Position numbers and translations under genes: made by a program. A DNA stretch of 6,731 nt. Origin: CALMFG01 sp963666035. Lineage in GTDB: Bacteria; Bacillota; Clostridia; Christensenellales; CALMFG01. Shown here piece by piece: positions 5,615 to 6,731 of the stretch. Within the stretch, counting starts at the first letter, position 1; the number at the start of each line of letters is the position of its first letter. The stretch covers positions 1-6,731 of the forward strand of contig CAXXJI010000021.1 of NCBI GenBank assembly GCA_963666035.2. Direction: 5' to 3'. The notes beneath the pieces are model-generated. The model saw only the letters and a program-made list of their open reading frames with translations. It ran no database searches and was not told the DNA's origin.

Positions 5615-6731
5615 ATGCCAAAAAAAACAAACTTCGAAGCAAACGGCCAAAACTACTTCCGAGTAACCGCCACAGTCGGCATGTCTGCCGACGGTAAGCG
5701 CATCCGGAAGCAATTCTATGGCGAGAGTAAAAAAGACGCTGAGCGCAAGCGTGACGAATACCTACAGGCCATCAACAAAGGGCTTGATATCAATTTTGAT
5801 AAAGTGACCTTTATCGATCTTTTTTATGATTGGTTTTTTGAGGTGAAGAAACCGAGCATCGCTGACAGTTCTTTTAATCGATACGATGCCTTATATCGTT
5901 TGCATATCAAAACAGCCGCTTTTGCAAATATGCCGGTGATCAGCGTAAAATCCATCCATATTCAAAAGCTATATAACACGCTTAAGCCTGCCAAGATAAG
6001 AATGGTTAATATCCTGCTGAATAGCTTTTTTGATTATTGTGTAAAAGAACAAATGCTGTCCATTAACCCCTGCAAGAACGTGCAACGGCCAAAGGACGAT
6101 AGCGTTAAAGAGATAAAAAAGTTTTTAACCAATGAAGATATCAAGGTGCTAAACAAAGCATTTGAGCAAGACCAGAGCCTTTTCATCTTCCAGTTCGCTT
6201 TGGCCACCGGCATGCGTGAAGGCGAGATATTGGCACTGACGCACAATGATCTCGATGATGATATTATCCATGTCACCAAAAGCGTGAATGTGATTAAAGT
6301 CATCAATAAAGACAGCGCACAGCGTAAAGTGATTGTTCGCCCATGCAAAAACAAAGCCAGCATACGTGATCTGCCTATATCAAATACGATTAAAGCGAAT
6401 CTTGAGCATCATATCAAAAGCGAAAAGGAAAAACATCTAAAACTGGGGATACCCTTTACGAAGGATAACCTGTTATTCACCTGCCGATGCGGTACGCTGA
6501 TCAGAGCCAATCATCTGCTGGCAAGATGGAAAAAGGTCCAAAGAGGACTTGAGATTGACCCGGTGTCTTTCCATGGCTTACGTCATACGTTCTGCAGTCT
6601 CTTGGCCAGCAATAATGTCCCCCTAAAGACTGCCAGCGTTTTGATGGGGCACACAAATATTGAAATCACGGCGAAGATCTACACACATGTTCAGGATAGC
6701 CAAAAGGTTGATGCCATCAATAAATTGGATG
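5615..6731 (+). CDS. int: Phage-type tyrosine integrase (3' end outside window)
   Basis: The frame opens at ATG 5615, with AGGG (5601-5604) 10 nt upstream, and stays open to the window edge, giving 372 visible residues. It is probably only a few codons short of complete. The N-terminus (about 1-55) is an arm-binding-type domain with the common phage-integrase pattern GKRIRKQFYGESKKDAERKR. A SAM-like core-binding domain follows (about 65-160), and then the catalytic domain. The catalytic set is present: Arg201 in ATGMREGEILAL, Lys247 in KNKASIRDLP, His320 and Arg323 in FHGLRHTF, His346 in MGHTN, and nucleophile Tyr356 in KIYTHV. It is predicted to integrate and excise the element at an att site, normally just beyond the 3' end and so not visible here. 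Base composition is clearly richer in G+C than the preceding operon (for example 32 of 60 bases at 6181-6240 against 17 of 60 at 2161-2220). It lies 12 nt after the methylase stop with no terminator seen between them. Confidence 0.93.
   Translation, partial: MPKKTNFEANGQNYFRVTATVGMSADGKRIRKQFYGESKKDAERKRDEYLQAINKGLDINFDKVTFIDLFYDWFFEVKKPSIADSSFNRYDALYRLHIKTAAFANMPVISVKSIHIQKLYNTLKPAKIRMVNILLNSFFDYCVKEQMLSINPCKNVQRPKDDSVKEIKKFLTNEDIKVLNKAFEQDQSLFIFQFALATGMREGEILALTHNDLDDDIIHVTKSVNVIKVINKDSAQRKVIVRPCKNKASIRDLPISNTIKANLEHHIKSEKEKHLKLGIPFTKDNLLFTCRCGTLIRANHLLARWKKVQRGLEIDPVSFHGLRHTFCSLLASNNVPLKTASVLMGHTNIEITAKIYTHVQDSQKVDAINKLD

Noticed and set aside
6034..6363. 109-codon minus-strand frame inside the integrase gene
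   Set aside because: It is antisense to a fully supported integrase, has no promoter or SD, and its translation shows no domain.
1..6731. tRNA, rRNA, CRISPR array, insertion sequence or visible att core
   Set aside because: No cloverleaf, regularly spaced repeats, transposase or terminal inverted repeats were seen. The att site is expected beyond the integrase 3' end, outside the window.

Overview
The window looks like the immunity-to-integrase end of a temperate phage or prophage-like element from a low-to-moderate-GC Bacillota (Firmicutes). The clues are the C-terminal end of a Bacillota-type XRE phage repressor at the left edge, purine-rich Shine-Dalgarno sites (one a full AGGAGG), a textbook sigma-A-type promoter, and a phage tyrosine integrase running off the right edge. 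I cannot name the genus from the sequence.

Layout, left to right: (i) 3-275 (+), the 3' part of an XRE repressor gene. (ii) 272-391 (-), a 39-aa gene with a perfect AGGAGG, convergent with the repressor and sharing the TTAA stop. (iii) 392-573, a control region. It holds a leftward promoter (TTGACA-N17-TAAAAT) whose start region overlaps two contiguous 19-bp repeats with imperfect dyads, and AT-rich rightward promoter candidates containing TTGATATAA repeats. (iv) 574-5602 (+), a compact four-gene AT-rich operon. It encodes a 753-aa protein with two GHKL ATPase modules (an N-terminal MORC/Hsp90-like one and a C-terminal histidine kinase), a 209-aa receiver protein without a DNA-binding output domain, a 197-aa HNH endonuclease, and a 511-aa gamma-class N6-adenine DNA methyltransferase. 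Junctions are 7 nt, 1 nt and a 1-nt overlap. (v) 5615-6731 (+), a tyrosine recombinase with its full catalytic set, starting 12 nt after the methyltransferase stop.

The interval between repressor and integrase is a usual cargo site in Bacillota temperate phages. The cargo here reads as a restriction-modification pair (HNH nuclease plus adenine methylase) placed behind a two-component phosphorelay whose sensor also carries a MORC-like ATPase. My inference is a signal-gated anti-phage system. The MORC-like module senses or remodels an infection-related structure, the kinase passes phosphate to the receiver, and the receiver licenses the HNH nuclease while the methylase marks self DNA. GHKL/MORC-like ATPases next to nucleases and methylases are known, and kinase-receiver-effector defence exists (Detocs). 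I do not recognise this exact four-gene combination as a named system, and I could not search for it.

I saw no tRNA, rRNA, CRISPR array, insertion sequence or convincing intrinsic terminator.
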